A stretch of 64,000 nucleotides of DNA from an uncultured Cytophagales bacterium (GCA_913057175.1 CAJXNP010000022.1:1-64000); one strand, 5' to 3'. Positions 10,179 to 20,730 are shown, counted from the stretch's first letter. Notes: generated from the letters alone by a model not told the origin. Numbers and translations are program-made.

Positions 10179-10973
10179 ATGGACTTGCAAATCAAGAATA
10201 AAACTGCTTTTATCAGTGGATCGACCAATGGGATAGGTTTGGCAATTGCCAGAAAATTTCTGGAAGAAGGTACGAATGTCATCATCAATGGTCGCTCCCA
10301 AAACAGCATTGATCAAGCGTTAAAAGAACTAAATCGACTTAAATTTTCGGGAACCCTTTCAGGAATTCCAGCAGATTTTTCTAATGTAAATGAAGTTGAC
10401 AAGCTTATCAGTGAACTTTCGGATGTAGATATATTGATTAACAATGTAGGAGTATTTGAACCTAAGCCATTTTCAGAAATCCCGGATGAAGACTGGTTCA
10501 GGTTTTTTGAGGTAAATGTTATGAGTGGTGTGCGCCTTAGCAGGGCATTGCTTCCTAACATGCTCAGGAAAAATTGGGGAAGAATTATATTCATCTCAAG
10601 TGAATCCGCAGAGTTCATTCCCGAAGAAATGATCCATTATGGCATGACTAAAACCGCTCAAATCGCAATCAGCAGAGGACTGTCGGAATTAACAAAAGGA
10701 ACTCATGTCACGGTAAATTCCATCTTGCCAGGACCCACCAAATCTGCCGGTGTAATAAAGTTCATTGAGGATTTAGCTAAAGCAGAAAATCTTTCCATAG
10801 ATGAGACAGAAAAAAATTTCTTTCAAAAAAATCGTCCCACTTCCATTATTCAGCGATTTGCAGAAGTTGATGAAGTAGCCAACACTGTCGTTTATTATTC
10901 CAGCCCCCTGGCATCGGTATCCAATGGTGCTGCTATTCGGGCCGAAGGAGGAATCATCAGATCAATTCTTTGA
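10179..10973 (+). CDS. SDR family oxidoreductase
   Basis: ISGSTNGIGLAIA, NNVGVFEP, YGMTKTAQ motifs; start trimmed from the ORF-track start at 10080 to MDLQIKNKTAF. Confidence 0.88.
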   Translation: MDLQIKNKTAFISGSTNGIGLAIARKFLEEGTNVIINGRSQNSIDQALKELNRLKFSGTLSGIPADFSNVNEVDKLISELSDVDILINNVGVFEPKPFSEIPDEDWFRFFEVNVMSGVRLSRALLPNMLRKNWGRIIFISSESAEFIPEEMIHYGMTKTAQIAISRGLSELTKGTHVTVNSILPGPTKSAGVIKFIEDLAKAENLSIDETEKNFFQKNRPTSIIQRFAEVDEVANTVVYYSSPLASVSNGAAIRAEGGIIRSIL

Positions 10974-11247
10974 CAACCTGAAGATATTTCTAACATGCAT
11001 CAAGCCATTTCACTCTGATTCTTTCTGAATATCGGAAAATAAGTCAGGTTATTTTCTGGATTGCCATTACACATTAACATAGTCTTTGGAATGTTTGATT
11101 TTTGCTAAAACAAACATTAATGAATTTCAGACATTGTTTGAATGATTTCTTTCAAAAGAATTTGAAATGAATTTAAACCATTTCATCTCAAGCTGTGTCA
11201 CTTCTTTTGAATTGATCCAAAAACAATTTTGAGAACCAAACCCTATT

Positions 11248-11760
11248 ATGATGAAAACATTTAAATGGTCCATTGCATTGATCGGAGTGTCTGCAGGCCT
11301 GATGGCGATCCTCTCTTTCGATACCTACTTCCGACCTTCCTACGAACCGATTCTCATGTCACGTGAGGACATGGAGGCAGCCGTTCAACTAAGGGAAAGT
11401 CGCGACATTGAAAAGCCTGGAAAGATATGGGTCTACAACCAGTTTATTTTCGTTATTGAAAAATACAAAGGAGTTCATGTATTGGATAATTCAAATCCTT
11501 CAAACCCTCAAAATGTTGGATTTATTCAGATTGACGGTTGTACGGATGTCGCAGTAAAGAACGGCCTGATCTACGCCAACAATGCCGTTGATCTCATTGG
11601 CATCAAACCTTCCTCTGATTATCAGTCTATTGAGGTAGTCAGCAGAAATCGTGAAGTACTTCCTGAACTTGCTTCCCCGGAAAGCTGGGGTGATTCGGAA
11701 TTTAGAAAATTAAGACCTGACAATACGGTCATTGTAAGATGGGAACCCTATAACCGCTAA
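11248..11760 (+). CDS. LVIVD repeat-like protein
   Basis: KGVHVLDNSNPSNPQNVGFIQIDGCTDVAVKNGLIYAN repeat signature. Confidence 0.7.
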   Translation: MMKTFKWSIALIGVSAGLMAILSFDTYFRPSYEPILMSREDMEAAVQLRESRDIEKPGKIWVYNQFIFVIEKYKGVHVLDNSNPSNPQNVGFIQIDGCTDVAVKNGLIYANNAVDLIGIKPSSDYQSIEVVSRNREVLPELASPESWGDSEFRKLRPDNTVIVRWEPYNR

Positions 11761-11764
11761 AAAC

Positions 11765-12505
11765 ATGAAACGAACGATCCTATTTATTTTCATTCTTGCA
11801 GTCACTTTCGCATGCGAAGATGGTTCTATATTTTCTTCATCAGAAAGCTCCGATAATTCTTCGGGAATATCAAAAGGCGGCTCCACAGCAACTTTTGCCA
11901 TCAAGGGCGATGTATTATATGTTGTTGATAGTGAACACTTGAATATTTTTGACATCTCGATTGAGAATGAATCCGAATTACTTCAAAAAACGCAGGTTGG
12001 CTGGGGCATTGAAACAATCTTTCCATTTGGAGACATGCTATTTTTGGGTACTCAATCCGGAGTTTTGATTTACGATATTTCTCAACCCACTAGCCCATCA
12101 TTTATTTCAGAATATTCACATATCGTAGCCTGCGACCCTGTGGTGACAGACGGTGACTTTGCTTACCTGACTTTGAGAACCGGCTCTAACTGTGGGCGAC
12201 CCATCAATGAATTGCAGATCCTTGACCTTTCCAACATCAACCAGCCGGTTATGATCAATGCTGTTCCCATGAACAATCCAAAGGGACTGTCTCTTCACGG
12301 TAACACATTGTATGTATGTGACGAAGGTGTGAAAGTCTTTGATGTGAGCGATAAAAACAATATTGTTGAAATTGGCCATATCCCGAATATTCCTGCCAAC
12401 GATGTGATCTTCCACAACAATCAATTACTGGTAACAGCCGATAATGGTTTTTATCAATTTGATGCGACCGAATTTATTCAGTTGAGCTATTTCGAATATT
12501 TATGA
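11765..12505 (+). CDS. LVIVD repeat lipoprotein
   Basis: Lipobox (AVTFAC); repeats LIYDISQPTSPSFISEY, LQILDLSNINQPVMINAV. Confidence 0.8.
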   Translation: MKRTILFIFILAVTFACEDGSIFSSSESSDNSSGISKGGSTATFAIKGDVLYVVDSEHLNIFDISIENESELLQKTQVGWGIETIFPFGDMLFLGTQSGVLIYDISQPTSPSFISEYSHIVACDPVVTDGDFAYLTLRTGSNCGRPINELQILDLSNINQPVMINAVPMNNPKGLSLHGNTLYVCDEGVKVFDVSDKNNIVEIGHIPNIPANDVIFHNNQLLVTADNGFYQFDATEFIQLSYFEYL

Positions 12506-13167
12506 AAAAACTTTTTGCTTTTTGCTTCGTCATTTCCTCAGCCTTTAGCTTAGACTGTTATGCCCAAACAGATGTGGATGTGGATTACTTTCCCGGCTAC
12601 AGACAGGCCATTTGTGTTGTTCCCCAATATGCAGTGATCTCAGGGATCAGGATCGATTATGAACGAAAGATCAGTAGCAGGAATCAATGGCTGGTATTTT
12701 CACCACAATACTACTCCAACAGCAATGGCTATTCTGGCTACCATGATATGACCGGAACCGGACTAAATGTTTTTTACAAGCAATACCTATGGCAGGCCGA
12801 CCGGAAAAACGGACATGATCATTCGCGCTCAAAATTATACTTTTCGGCGGGACCTACTTTTCAATATTTTAGCTTGCTAAGTATCGAGGAGGTTCCTGAA
12901 GAATTTACCGAAAATGGCATTACCTACATCCAATTTCATTCAGAGGAAGTCCCGACAAGGATTTATAAATTAGGCCTGAATGTTGATTTCGGATACCAGG
13001 TAACACTGAATCGTTTTATCCTTGACTTTTACCTGGGCATTGGAATGCGCCACGCTCTCGATGAAAACGGAGAAAAAATGGATGACCTGAATGACGATTG
13101 GCTGGACTACGGGTACTCCGGAGCTTTGATGGATGGAGGAGTGCGACTTGGATTTTTGCTTAAATGA
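12502..13167 (+). CDS. Hypothetical outer-membrane beta-barrel-like protein
   Basis: Signal peptide; alternating aromatic beta pattern; overlaps the preceding gene by 4 bp. Confidence 0.6.
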   Translation: MKKLFAFCFVISSAFSLDCYAQTDVDVDYFPGYRQAICVVPQYAVISGIRIDYERKISSRNQWLVFSPQYYSNSNGYSGYHDMTGTGLNVFYKQYLWQADRKNGHDHSRSKLYFSAGPTFQYFSLLSIEEVPEEFTENGITYIQFHSEEVPTRIYKLGLNVDFGYQVTLNRFILDFYLGIGMRHALDENGEKMDDLNDDWLDYGYSGALMDGGVRLGFLLK

Positions 13168-13357
13168 AAATGTATACCTTGGATGGCTGCTTGATTTTTT
13201 TTACTGATCGCATTCAGAAGGAATAATAATATGGTCATACATAAAATGGTCAGCCACTCAAAGACTATATCTATCCTTTCTTTTTAATATTCAACACTTG
13301 ATAAAATACCTATAACCAGCAAAATTGTCATTCGTTTCAATATTCAAAGAAGACATC

Positions 13358-13864
13358 ATGGATAGAAAATCATTCATCAAAACAGGAATTATATCTTCAC
13401 TGGGGCTTACCATTCTTCCAAACTTTTCTTCAGGAAATCAAGAAAGTGATCCTGAGCCTTTAAAATTGGAAACAGTAAAAGAATTTGTAAGCGCCGGACA
13501 TAAAGATCTGAATAAAGTAAAAGAAATGCTGAATGATTATCCAAATTTAATTTACTGCAAATATGATTGGGGAAACGGAGATTTTGAGGAAGCAATTGGC
13601 GGTGCTGGACATATGGGAAATAAAGAAATTGCAAATTACCTTATCGATCAGGGAGCAAGGGTCAATCTGTTTGTACTGACCATGCTTGGAAAAACAGAGC
13701 TGGTTAAACCCATACTGGAGGAATACCCAACCTTGATCAATGCAAAAGGACCGCATGGATTCACATTGCTACACCATGCGAAGGTAGGAGGCCATGATTC
13801 CCTGGAGCTCTTGGAATACTTAACCAAAAAGGGACTCACGGAATCTAAACTACAATTAAAATGA
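13358..13864 (+). CDS. Ankyrin-repeat domain protein with N-terminal secretion-like segment
   Basis: MDRKSFIKTGIISSLGLTILPNF then ankyrin-like GHMGNKEIANYLIDQGARVN; start trimmed from 13325. Confidence 0.7.
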   Translation: MDRKSFIKTGIISSLGLTILPNFSSGNQESDPEPLKLETVKEFVSAGHKDLNKVKEMLNDYPNLIYCKYDWGNGDFEEAIGGAGHMGNKEIANYLIDQGARVNLFVLTMLGKTELVKPILEEYPTLINAKGPHGFTLLHHAKVGGHDSLELLEYLTKKGLTESKLQLK

Positions 13865-13938
13865 TTGCAAAAAATGAAAAGGCCAGATAAGATAAATCAT
13901 CCTACCTGACCTGATTGCACTTTCTATTCTCAATCTAC

Positions 13939-14472
13939 CTATAAAGTAGGATTTTGATCAAAATACAACTTACCCTCTACATTGGCTGTCCATAATAGAT
14001 CTTTTCCTGCCACAAGCCTTAACTTGATCTTACCGGTTGCCCCACTAAATTCACCCGTTCCTCCAGCCACTGAAATTTCTATGGTTTTAAATCTTGGATC
14101 CAAAAATCCCCACTCCTGATAAGTACCATATATTTCCGAACCGGAATCGGCCAGAATTGACATGTTGCCATTGGTTATCTCAACTGAATTGTTTTCAACT
14201 GAAATAGTCTCATGATGGGAAAGAGTCATTTCACTTATACCGTGACCATTTAAGTCTCCCTCCCCTTTCATAGAAATACCCGTAGTTGTTTCTGGACCAT
14301 AATCATCAACAAAGAGCTCTTCTGTAGTTAAGGTAAACGAGCCATTGAGAATCTCGTCTGGTGGAGTAACAACCGGAGGTTCTGTTTCAGGTTTTTCTGG
14401 CTCACAGGAAAATAAGACAGACATCCCTGCTATAAGCATTCCTGCAATCAAAAGGTTTTTAAAACTTTTCAT
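13939..14472 (-). CDS. Hypothetical lipoprotein
   Basis: Lipobox (SVLFSC); beta-rich sequence. Confidence 0.6.
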   Translation of the reverse strand: MKSFKNLLIAGMLIAGMSVLFSCEPEKPETEPPVVTPPDEILNGSFTLTTEELFVDDYGPETTTGISMKGEGDLNGHGISEMTLSHHETISVENNSVEITNGNMSILADSGSEIYGTYQEWGFLDPRFKTIEISVAGGTGEFSGATGKIKLRLVAGKDLLWTANVEGKLYFDQNPTL

Positions 14473-14749
14473 GTTAATTAAATTTTAGGTTGAAAATGTT
14501 TGATGTTTATTTCATTGTGTAGTGAATGGAAAGAACCTAACTATTTGAGAAAGAATTACTAAAAAGATTGGCCTAAGGTCAGAAGACAATCAGACCATTC
14601 AGATCTTATATCAAACTACGGTTTGACCTGAACTTCTGGTTTACAAATTTCTTCTTTTAAAATCCAAAATTCTGTTCCGTTTCGCGGGAGATTTTAATAC
14701 CTTCAATTTTTATTTTCCTTAGTCAGCAAAAGAATTTTTCTCATCGCTT

Positions 14750-17700
14750 ATGTATTTAATTTTTGATACGGAAACTACCGGATTACCCAAAGACTATAAC
14801 CGCCCACACACGGACCTGGACAACTGGCCGCGCCTCGTTCAAATCGCCTGGCAGCTTCATGACAACAAGGGAAATCTGATCAATGCAGCAAACCACATTG
14901 TCCAGCCGGATGGTTTTACAATCCCTTACAATGCAGAAAAAATACATGGGATTTCTACTGAAAGAGCGCAAAAAGAGGGCAAACCGCTAAAAGATGTCCT
15001 CGCTATTTTTGCTGATGATATAGCCAAAACCGAGGTCATCATCGGCCACAACATCGAGTTCGATATGAATATCATGGGTGCCGAGTTCATCCGAGGAGAT
15101 GTTGATAGTCAGCTGTGGAACAAAAAGCTGATCGATACGAAAGAAGATGCAACGAACTTCTGTGCCATCCCCGGGGGAAAAGGCGGTAAATTTAAATGGC
15201 CAACCCTGACAGAACTCCACCAAAAACTATTCGGTGTTGGATTTGACGATGCGCACGATGCAGCCTATGATGTGGCCGCCACCGCCAAATGTTTTTTCGG
15301 GTTGTTGACACACAACGTGATCAAATCGTACGATGGCACACCAATTAAAGATATTACATACGAAGAGCCTGAACTCGAAGAGGCCAATTTTAAGGTAGTC
15401 GAGAAAAAAGAAACCAAAACGGATGAATCTACCTCGCTGAGTGTTGACAAAAAGGAAGGTTTGGAAGAGCTTCATCATGAGGATTTTGCCCATCTCCATT
15501 GTCATTCGCAGTTCTCAATTCTTCAAGCAACAACAGATACCGCCACTTTGGTGAATACCGCGAAGGAATTGGGAATGGAAGCCATCGCAATGACCGATCA
15601 CGGAAACATGATGGGGGCATTCCACTTTGTGAAAGCGGCATTAGGTGCTGGGATCAAACCTATCCTGGGCTGTGAATTCAATGTTTGCCAGGATATGAAA
15701 GACAAAACCCGACAGGATAACGGGTACCAGGTGGTTTTGCTGGCGAAAAATAAACAAGGCTATCACAACCTGGCCAAGCTGGCCTCTTTCGCCTACGTCG
15801 AGGGTTTCTATTATGTACCCCGGATCGACAAGAATTTATTGGTCCAATATAAGGAAAATTTGATCGCCTCCACTGGAGGAATCTGGGGGGAAGTTCCCTA
15901 TAACATCCTCAACGTGGGTGACCATCAGGCAGAAGATGCCTTTCTCTGGTGGAAGGAGCAATTTGGAGATGATTTTTATGTTGAGCTCAACCGTCATGGA
16001 ATTGAGGAAGAAAACATCATCAACGAAGCCTTATTGAAATTGGCTGAAAAACACGGTGTTAAATATTTTGCTGCCAATAACTCCTACTACACGAAAAAAG
16101 AAGATGCTGAAGCGCACGATGTTTTGCTGTGTGTGAAGGATGGGGAAGCTGTCAGCAAGCCAAAAAAATACATTGGCCGACGAGGAAGGGAGTTCCGTTA
16201 TGGTTTTCCCAATGACGAATTCTACATCAAGTCCCCGGAAGAGATGAAGCAGCTCTTCGCTGACCTGCCGGATGCTATCAAAACGACAGGTGAGATCGTC
16301 GATAAAATTGAATCATACAAACTGGCTCGTGAAGTACTGCTCCCCAATTTCGAAATCCCCGAAGAATTCCGCGACAGCAGGGACCAGGAAGATGGAGGCA
16401 AACGAGGAGAAAACAATTACCTCCGATACCTGACTTTTGAAGGTGCAAAAAAGAAATACAAGGAAGTCACACCTGAAATTGAGGAGCGATTGAATTTCGA
16501 ACTCTCGACCATCGAAATGACCGGCTATCCGGGTTATTTCCTCATTGTGCAGGATTTTACCCGTGCTGCCCGCGACATGGGTGTTTCCGTCGGTCCGGGG
16601 AGGGGTTCCGCCGCCGGTAGCGCCGTTGCCTATTGTATTGGCATAACGAATGTCGACCCTATCGAGTATGACCTTCTTTTTGAGCGTTTTCTCAATCCGG
16701 ACAGGGTTTCACTTCCTGATATTGATATCGACTTTGACGATGAAGGTCGTGGAAAAGTCATCGATTACGTCATCAACAAATACGGCGCAAGCCAGGTAGC
16801 CCAAATCATCACCTACGGCACCATGGCCGCCAAATCCTCCATCCGGGACGCAGGCCGTGTGTTGGAACTGCCTCTTCCCGATACGGACCGGATTGCCAAG
16901 CTTGTTCCGGATATCAAGCTGAGCAAGCTATTCGGTATGGACGACAAACAGCTCAAAGAAAAGCTTAATGGCGAGCAGCTGGATATGGCCAACGAGCTTA
17001 TGAAAATATCCAAAGGAACGGATCTCTCTTCCCAAACACTCAACCAGGCGCGCGTCATCGAAGGATCCGTGCGAAACACGGGTATCCACGCCTGCGGTGT
17101 GATCATCACTCCGGATGACATCACCAATTTCGTTCCGGTCGCGCTGGCGAAAGATTCAGACATGTACTGTACCCAATTCGATAACTCGGTTGTGGAGAGC
17201 GCCGGATTGCTCAAAATGGACTTCCTGGGATTAAAGACACTCACTCTCATCAAGGATACGGTCAAACTGGTGAAGGAACGGCATGACATCGACCTGGACC
17301 CCGATCATTTCCCACTCGATGACGAAAAGACCTACGAACTTTTCCAGCGAGGCGACACGGTGGGTATCTTCCAATACGAATCTGCCGGAATGCAGAAATA
17401 CTTGCGCGAGCTCAAGCCAACAGTGTTCAACGACCTGATCGCTATGAATGCATTGTACCGCCCAGGTCCATTGGAATACATTCCCAGCTTTATTAAAAGA
17501 AAACACGGCGAGGAGGATATTACTTATGACCTTGCAGACATGGAGGAATACCTGAAGGAAACCTACGGTATCACCGTTTACCAGGAGCAAGTGATGCTTT
17601 TATCCCAGAAACTTGCGGGATTTACCAAGGGTGAAGCGGATGTATTGCGTAAAGCAATGGGTAAAAAGATATTTGCCCTTCTTTCCGAATTAAAACCAAA

Positions 17701-19027
17701 ATTCATCAACCAGGGAGAAGAAAAAGGCCATCCGAAGGAAACACTGGAAAAGATCTGGAAGGATTGGGAAGCATTCGCCTCCTATGCCTTCAACAAATCC
17801 CACTCGACATGCTATGCATGGATTGCCTACCAGACTGCTTATCTGAAAGCTCACTACCCTGCAGAATACATGGCCGCGGTGTTGAGCAATAACATGAACG
17901 ACATCAAGCAGGTGTCTTTCTTCATGGAGGCCTGCCACCGGTCTGGTATTCCTGTTTTAGGTCCGGATGTGAATGAATCGGGCGTGAAATTCACCGTAAA
18001 TGACCAGGGGCAGATCCGGTTTGCATTGGCCGCCATTAAGGGTTCGGGAGAAGCAGCTGTACAGGCCATCGTGGCGGAGAGGGAAAAAGAAGGAAGGTTT
18101 ACCGATTTCTTTGATTTCACATCTCGTGTCAGTTCAAGATCGGTCAACAAGAAAACTTTTGAAGCCCTGGCGATGGCAGGAGCCTACGATGGTTTCCCGG
18201 AATACCATCGCAAACAATACCTGTTTGCCCCCCATAACGATCAGAACCTGATCGAAAAGGCGATGAGGCATGCGAGTAAAATGGCTGTTGAGGCAAGTAG
18301 CAATCAGCAGTCGCTGTTTGGTGGTTCGGATGTTGTGACTTTACCACGGCCAAAAGTTGAAAATGTTGAGCCTTACTCCAAACTGGAGCAATTGAAAATT
18401 GAAAAGGAAGTCGTCGGGCTCTATATCTCAGGTCATCCATTGGACCAGTTCAAATTTGAGATAGAAAACTTTTCCAATGCCTCACTCAAATATCTAAACA
18501 ACATCGATGAACGGATGGGACAGGAATTGACCTTTGGCGTGATCGTGACAGATATTGCCCATCGGACCACCAAGACCGGTAAGCCGTTTGGCGTATTGAC
18601 GGTAGAAGATTATGAGGATTCCCATGCATTCTACTTGTTTTCGGATGACTACATCCGGTTGAAGGAATTTTTGGTAAAGGATTGGTTCCTGTATATAAAA
18701 GGGCAGGTCGTACAAAAACCATGGGGAGACAAGGCACCGGAGTTCAAGATCAACGACATCAAATTGTTGAGCGAGATCAGGGAGAAAATGAGTAAGGATG
18801 TGCTGATCACTGTTCGTCCGAAAAAAGTAGATGAGCTGCTGATTGACAAGATAGAGGAGATTGCGCTTGCTTTCCCTGGAAAATGCAGCCTGAAGGTCAA
18901 CCTGATAGACGAAGAGGAGCAAATGCAGATCGAGCTGCTCTCCAGAAAGTACCTGATCTACCCGGATGATGAGTTCATCAAGCAGGTGAAAGAACTGCAA
19001 TCGGTGGAGGTGACAATACAGACATAA
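14750..19027 (+). CDS. dnaE: DNA polymerase III subunit alpha with N-terminal DnaQ-like 3'-5' exonuclease domain
   Basis: Exo motifs IFDTETTGLP, IIGHNIEFDMN, HDAAYDVAAT; PHP region HLHCHSQFS; polymerase SVGPGRGSAAGSAVAYCIGI and LPDIDIDFDDEGR; QQSLFG clamp-binding-like motif. Confidence 0.96.
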   Translation: MYLIFDTETTGLPKDYNRPHTDLDNWPRLVQIAWQLHDNKGNLINAANHIVQPDGFTIPYNAEKIHGISTERAQKEGKPLKDVLAIFADDIAKTEVIIGHNIEFDMNIMGAEFIRGDVDSQLWNKKLIDTKEDATNFCAIPGGKGGKFKWPTLTELHQKLFGVGFDDAHDAAYDVAATAKCFFGLLTHNVIKSYDGTPIKDITYEEPELEEANFKVVEKKETKTDESTSLSVDKKEGLEELHHEDFAHLHCHSQFSILQATTDTATLVNTAKELGMEAIAMTDHGNMMGAFHFVKAALGAGIKPILGCEFNVCQDMKDKTRQDNGYQVVLLAKNKQGYHNLAKLASFAYVEGFYYVPRIDKNLLVQYKENLIASTGGIWGEVPYNILNVGDHQAEDAFLWWKEQFGDDFYVELNRHGIEEENIINEALLKLAEKHGVKYFAANNSYYTKKEDAEAHDVLLCVKDGEAVSKPKKYIGRRGREFRYGFPNDEFYIKSPEEMKQLFADLPDAIKTTGEIVDKIESYKLAREVLLPNFEIPEEFRDSRDQEDGGKRGENNYLRYLTFEGAKKKYKEVTPEIEERLNFELSTIEMTGYPGYFLIVQDFTRAARDMGVSVGPGRGSAAGSAVAYCIGITNVDPIEYDLLFERFLNPDRVSLPDIDIDFDDEGRGKVIDYVINKYGASQVAQIITYGTMAAKSSIRDAGRVLELPLPDTDRIAKLVPDIKLSKLFGMDDKQLKEKLNGEQLDMANELMKISKGTDLSSQTLNQARVIEGSVRNTGIHACGVIITPDDITNFVPVALAKDSDMYCTQFDNSVVESAGLLKMDFLGLKTLTLIKDTVKLVKERHDIDLDPDHFPLDDEKTYELFQRGDTVGIFQYESAGMQKYLRELKPTVFNDLIAMNALYRPGPLEYIPSFIKRKHGEEDITYDLADMEEYLKETYGITVYQEQVMLLSQKLAGFTKGEADVLRKAMGKKIFALLSELKPKFINQGEEKGHPKETLEKIWKDWEAFASYAFNKSHSTCYAWIAYQTAYLKAHYPAEYMAAVLSNNMNDIKQVSFFMEACHRSGIPVLGPDVNESGVKFTVNDQGQIRFALAAIKGSGEAAVQAIVAEREKEGRFTDFFDFTSRVSSRSVNKKTFEALAMAGAYDGFPEYHRKQYLFAPHNDQNLIEKAMRHASKMAVEASSNQQSLFGGSDVVTLPRPKVENVEPYSKLEQLKIEKEVVGLYISGHPLDQFKFEIENFSNASLKYLNNIDERMGQELTFGVIVTDIAHRTTKTGKPFGVLTVEDYEDSHAFYLFSDDYIRLKEFLVKDWFLYIKGQVVQKPWGDKAPEFKINDIKLLSEIREKMSKDVLITVRPKKVDELLIDKIEEIALAFPGKCSLKVNLIDEEEQMQIELLSRKYLIYPDDEFIKQVKELQSVEVTIQT

Positions 19028-19174
19028 TGTCCGACCGCAAAGAATTTGTCAGCTTTTGTTGTCGCTGATTGTACAAATCTGATCTGGAAAATTAAAAAAT
19101 GGCATGGAAGGGCAACTTTGTACTATATTTGCAGTTACGATTTTTAAAAATTTAAAGAACTAATAAAATTGATT

Positions 19175-19498
19175 ATGTCGAAACCCATTGAAATTACAGA
19201 TGCGAACTTCGAGGAAGTCCTGTCTACAGATAAGCCGGTATTAGTTGACTTTTGGGCCGAATGGTGCGGACCCTGTAAGATGATCGGACCTGTTGTAGAG
19301 GAGCTGGCGGGTGAATATGATGGAAAAGCTGTAATTGCGAAAGTTGATGTGGACAGCAATCCACAGGTATCGGCGAAGTTTGGTATCCGAAGCATTCCGA
19401 CCCTGTTGTTTTTCAAAAACAATGAAATCGTTGACAAGCAGGTTGGAGCGGTTCCGAAAGCCGTTTTATCACAAAAATTAGAAGCTCAATTGAATTAA
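19175..19498 (+). CDS. trxA: Thioredoxin
   Basis: VDFWAEWCGPCKMIGP and IRSIPTLLFF motifs. Confidence 0.95.
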   Translation: MSKPIEITDANFEEVLSTDKPVLVDFWAEWCGPCKMIGPVVEELAGEYDGKAVIAKVDVDSNPQVSAKFGIRSIPTLLFFKNNEIVDKQVGAVPKAVLSQKLEAQLN

Positions 19499-19524
19499 TA
19501 TAATATCATTGCTTTAAAAAGAGA

Positions 19525-19558
19525 AGCCACCGGATTTAGTTCTGGTGGCTTTTTTTTA
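19525..19558 (+). terminator. Rho-independent terminator after trxA
   Basis: AGCCACC...GGTGGCT stem followed by T8. Confidence 0.9.
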
Positions 19559-19584
19559 ATAACATTCAAAACAAATTTTGGTTT

Positions 19585-19605
19585 TGGTTGGTGAGACACC
19601 AACCA
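19585..19605. repeat. REP-like palindrome TGGTTGGTGagaCACCAACCA (copy 1)
   Basis: 9-bp perfect inverted repeat; related copies at 34518 and 55242. Confidence 0.75.
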
Positions 19606-19619
19606 GGGAGAGGTTTCCA

Positions 19620-19844
19620 TTAAGAACTTTTTGCCCTCACGATAAATCCAATACCAATAAATATTAAACCCACAAGAATTTTAACCCAGGCCGTCCCCCA
19701 TTCTGCCAGGCCGCCGAGACCAGAGTCACTGTTTCTCATAAATTCAAGTGCATGGTGATATCCCAAATGATACATTCCAGAGCTTAATACAATCATTCCA
19801 ATTAATATGTATGAAATTTCCAATATCTTTTTCCAAGAGTTCAT
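19620..19844 (-). CDS. Hypothetical small membrane protein
   Basis: Two hydrophobic segments, 74 aa. Confidence 0.55.
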   Translation of the reverse strand: MNSWKKILEISYILIGMIVLSSGMYHLGYHHALEFMRNSDSGLGGLAEWGTAWVKILVGLIFIGIGFIVRAKSS

Positions 19845-19853
19845 TGTAAAGGA

Positions 19854-20080
19854 TTAATCCAATTCATTAACAGGTTTTAAATCTTCAAATGTCAAGCTAC
19901 TCAAATGGTCAATAGCTGATTGTAAAAGTTCATCAATGTTAGATAGAATGTCATTGAAAGTGACATTATCTTTAAGTTTGGATAAATTTATCTGCTCCCG
20001 TTCTCGTCTTTTCCAAGCTATCCAGACTTTTTAAATTTCCAATTTGCTTCAAATTTTATGTGAATTGGATTACAATTCAT
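19854..20080 (-). pseudogene. Small gene (~75 aa) interrupted by an apparent 1-nt deletion in an A-run
   Basis: MNCNPIHIKFEANWKFK in one frame continues as VWIAWKRREREQINLSKLKDNVTFNDILSNIDELLQSAIDHLSSLTFEDLKPVNELD* in another; adding one A restores a single frame. Confidence 0.5.
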
Positions 20081-20086
20081 AATATA

Positions 20087-20647
20087 TTAGAGTTTGGCTT
20101 TAAATTTTCCACTTGGAGTAATCTCAAAGTATTCTTTGTTTGACTTTATTTGATTGAAGTACATATATTTTGTCAATGTGAGAGTGTTCTTATCTATATA
20201 AGCCACGGTTCGAAACATACTTTCTGCATTTTCATCATATGTGATTTTTTTAAAGTCTAGCAATTCAAAATCATAGCTATAGTTTGCAAGAATGGTACTC
20301 AATTCATATTCCATAAAGTATACATAATATACAATGCTAATAAAACTGTCAGATAAGTGTAAGATATAATTAATTCCAACCCTTGAGCCTTCAAGGTCTA
20401 GCTTATCCTGAGGTATAATTTTGTTCAAGCTTAAAAGAGACATTTGATGTGGAGTCAGCAGTTTTCCAATGCTGTGATTTTCGAAGTTTGTTGAATCTAG
20501 CAATGGAACATTAAGAAGTTTACAATCATTTAAGAATGAGAATTCAGAGTTTAACTCCTTGCTATTTTTGTTCATCAAATCTGTTTGAGCAATACAGCAA
20601 TTATTCGTAAAAAATAAAAAAACGATTATTCCAATCTTGATTTTCAT
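20087..20647 (-). CDS. Hypothetical secreted protein
   Basis: Signal peptide MKIKIGIIVFLFFTNNCCIAQ; start trimmed from 20791. Confidence 0.55.
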   Translation of the reverse strand: MKIKIGIIVFLFFTNNCCIAQTDLMNKNSKELNSEFSFLNDCKLLNVPLLDSTNFENHSIGKLLTPHQMSLLSLNKIIPQDKLDLEGSRVGINYILHLSDSFISIVYYVYFMEYELSTILANYSYDFELLDFKKITYDENAESMFRTVAYIDKNTLTLTKYMYFNQIKSNKEYFEITPSGKFKAKL

Positions 20648-20730
20648 GTTAAAAATAGTTCTTAAGAAACCAAAAAACGCTTTGGTCTTCAAATTCAACA
20701 AAATATAGTTCTTTCCCATAAACTTTGTCA

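Noticed and set aside
16813-17289. Antisense ORFs inside dnaE (also 17231-17590, 17854-18150, 18144-18440, 18494-19000)
   Set aside because: dnaE is strongly conserved on the + strand; the antisense ORFs lack recognisable domains and are expected by chance from codon bias.
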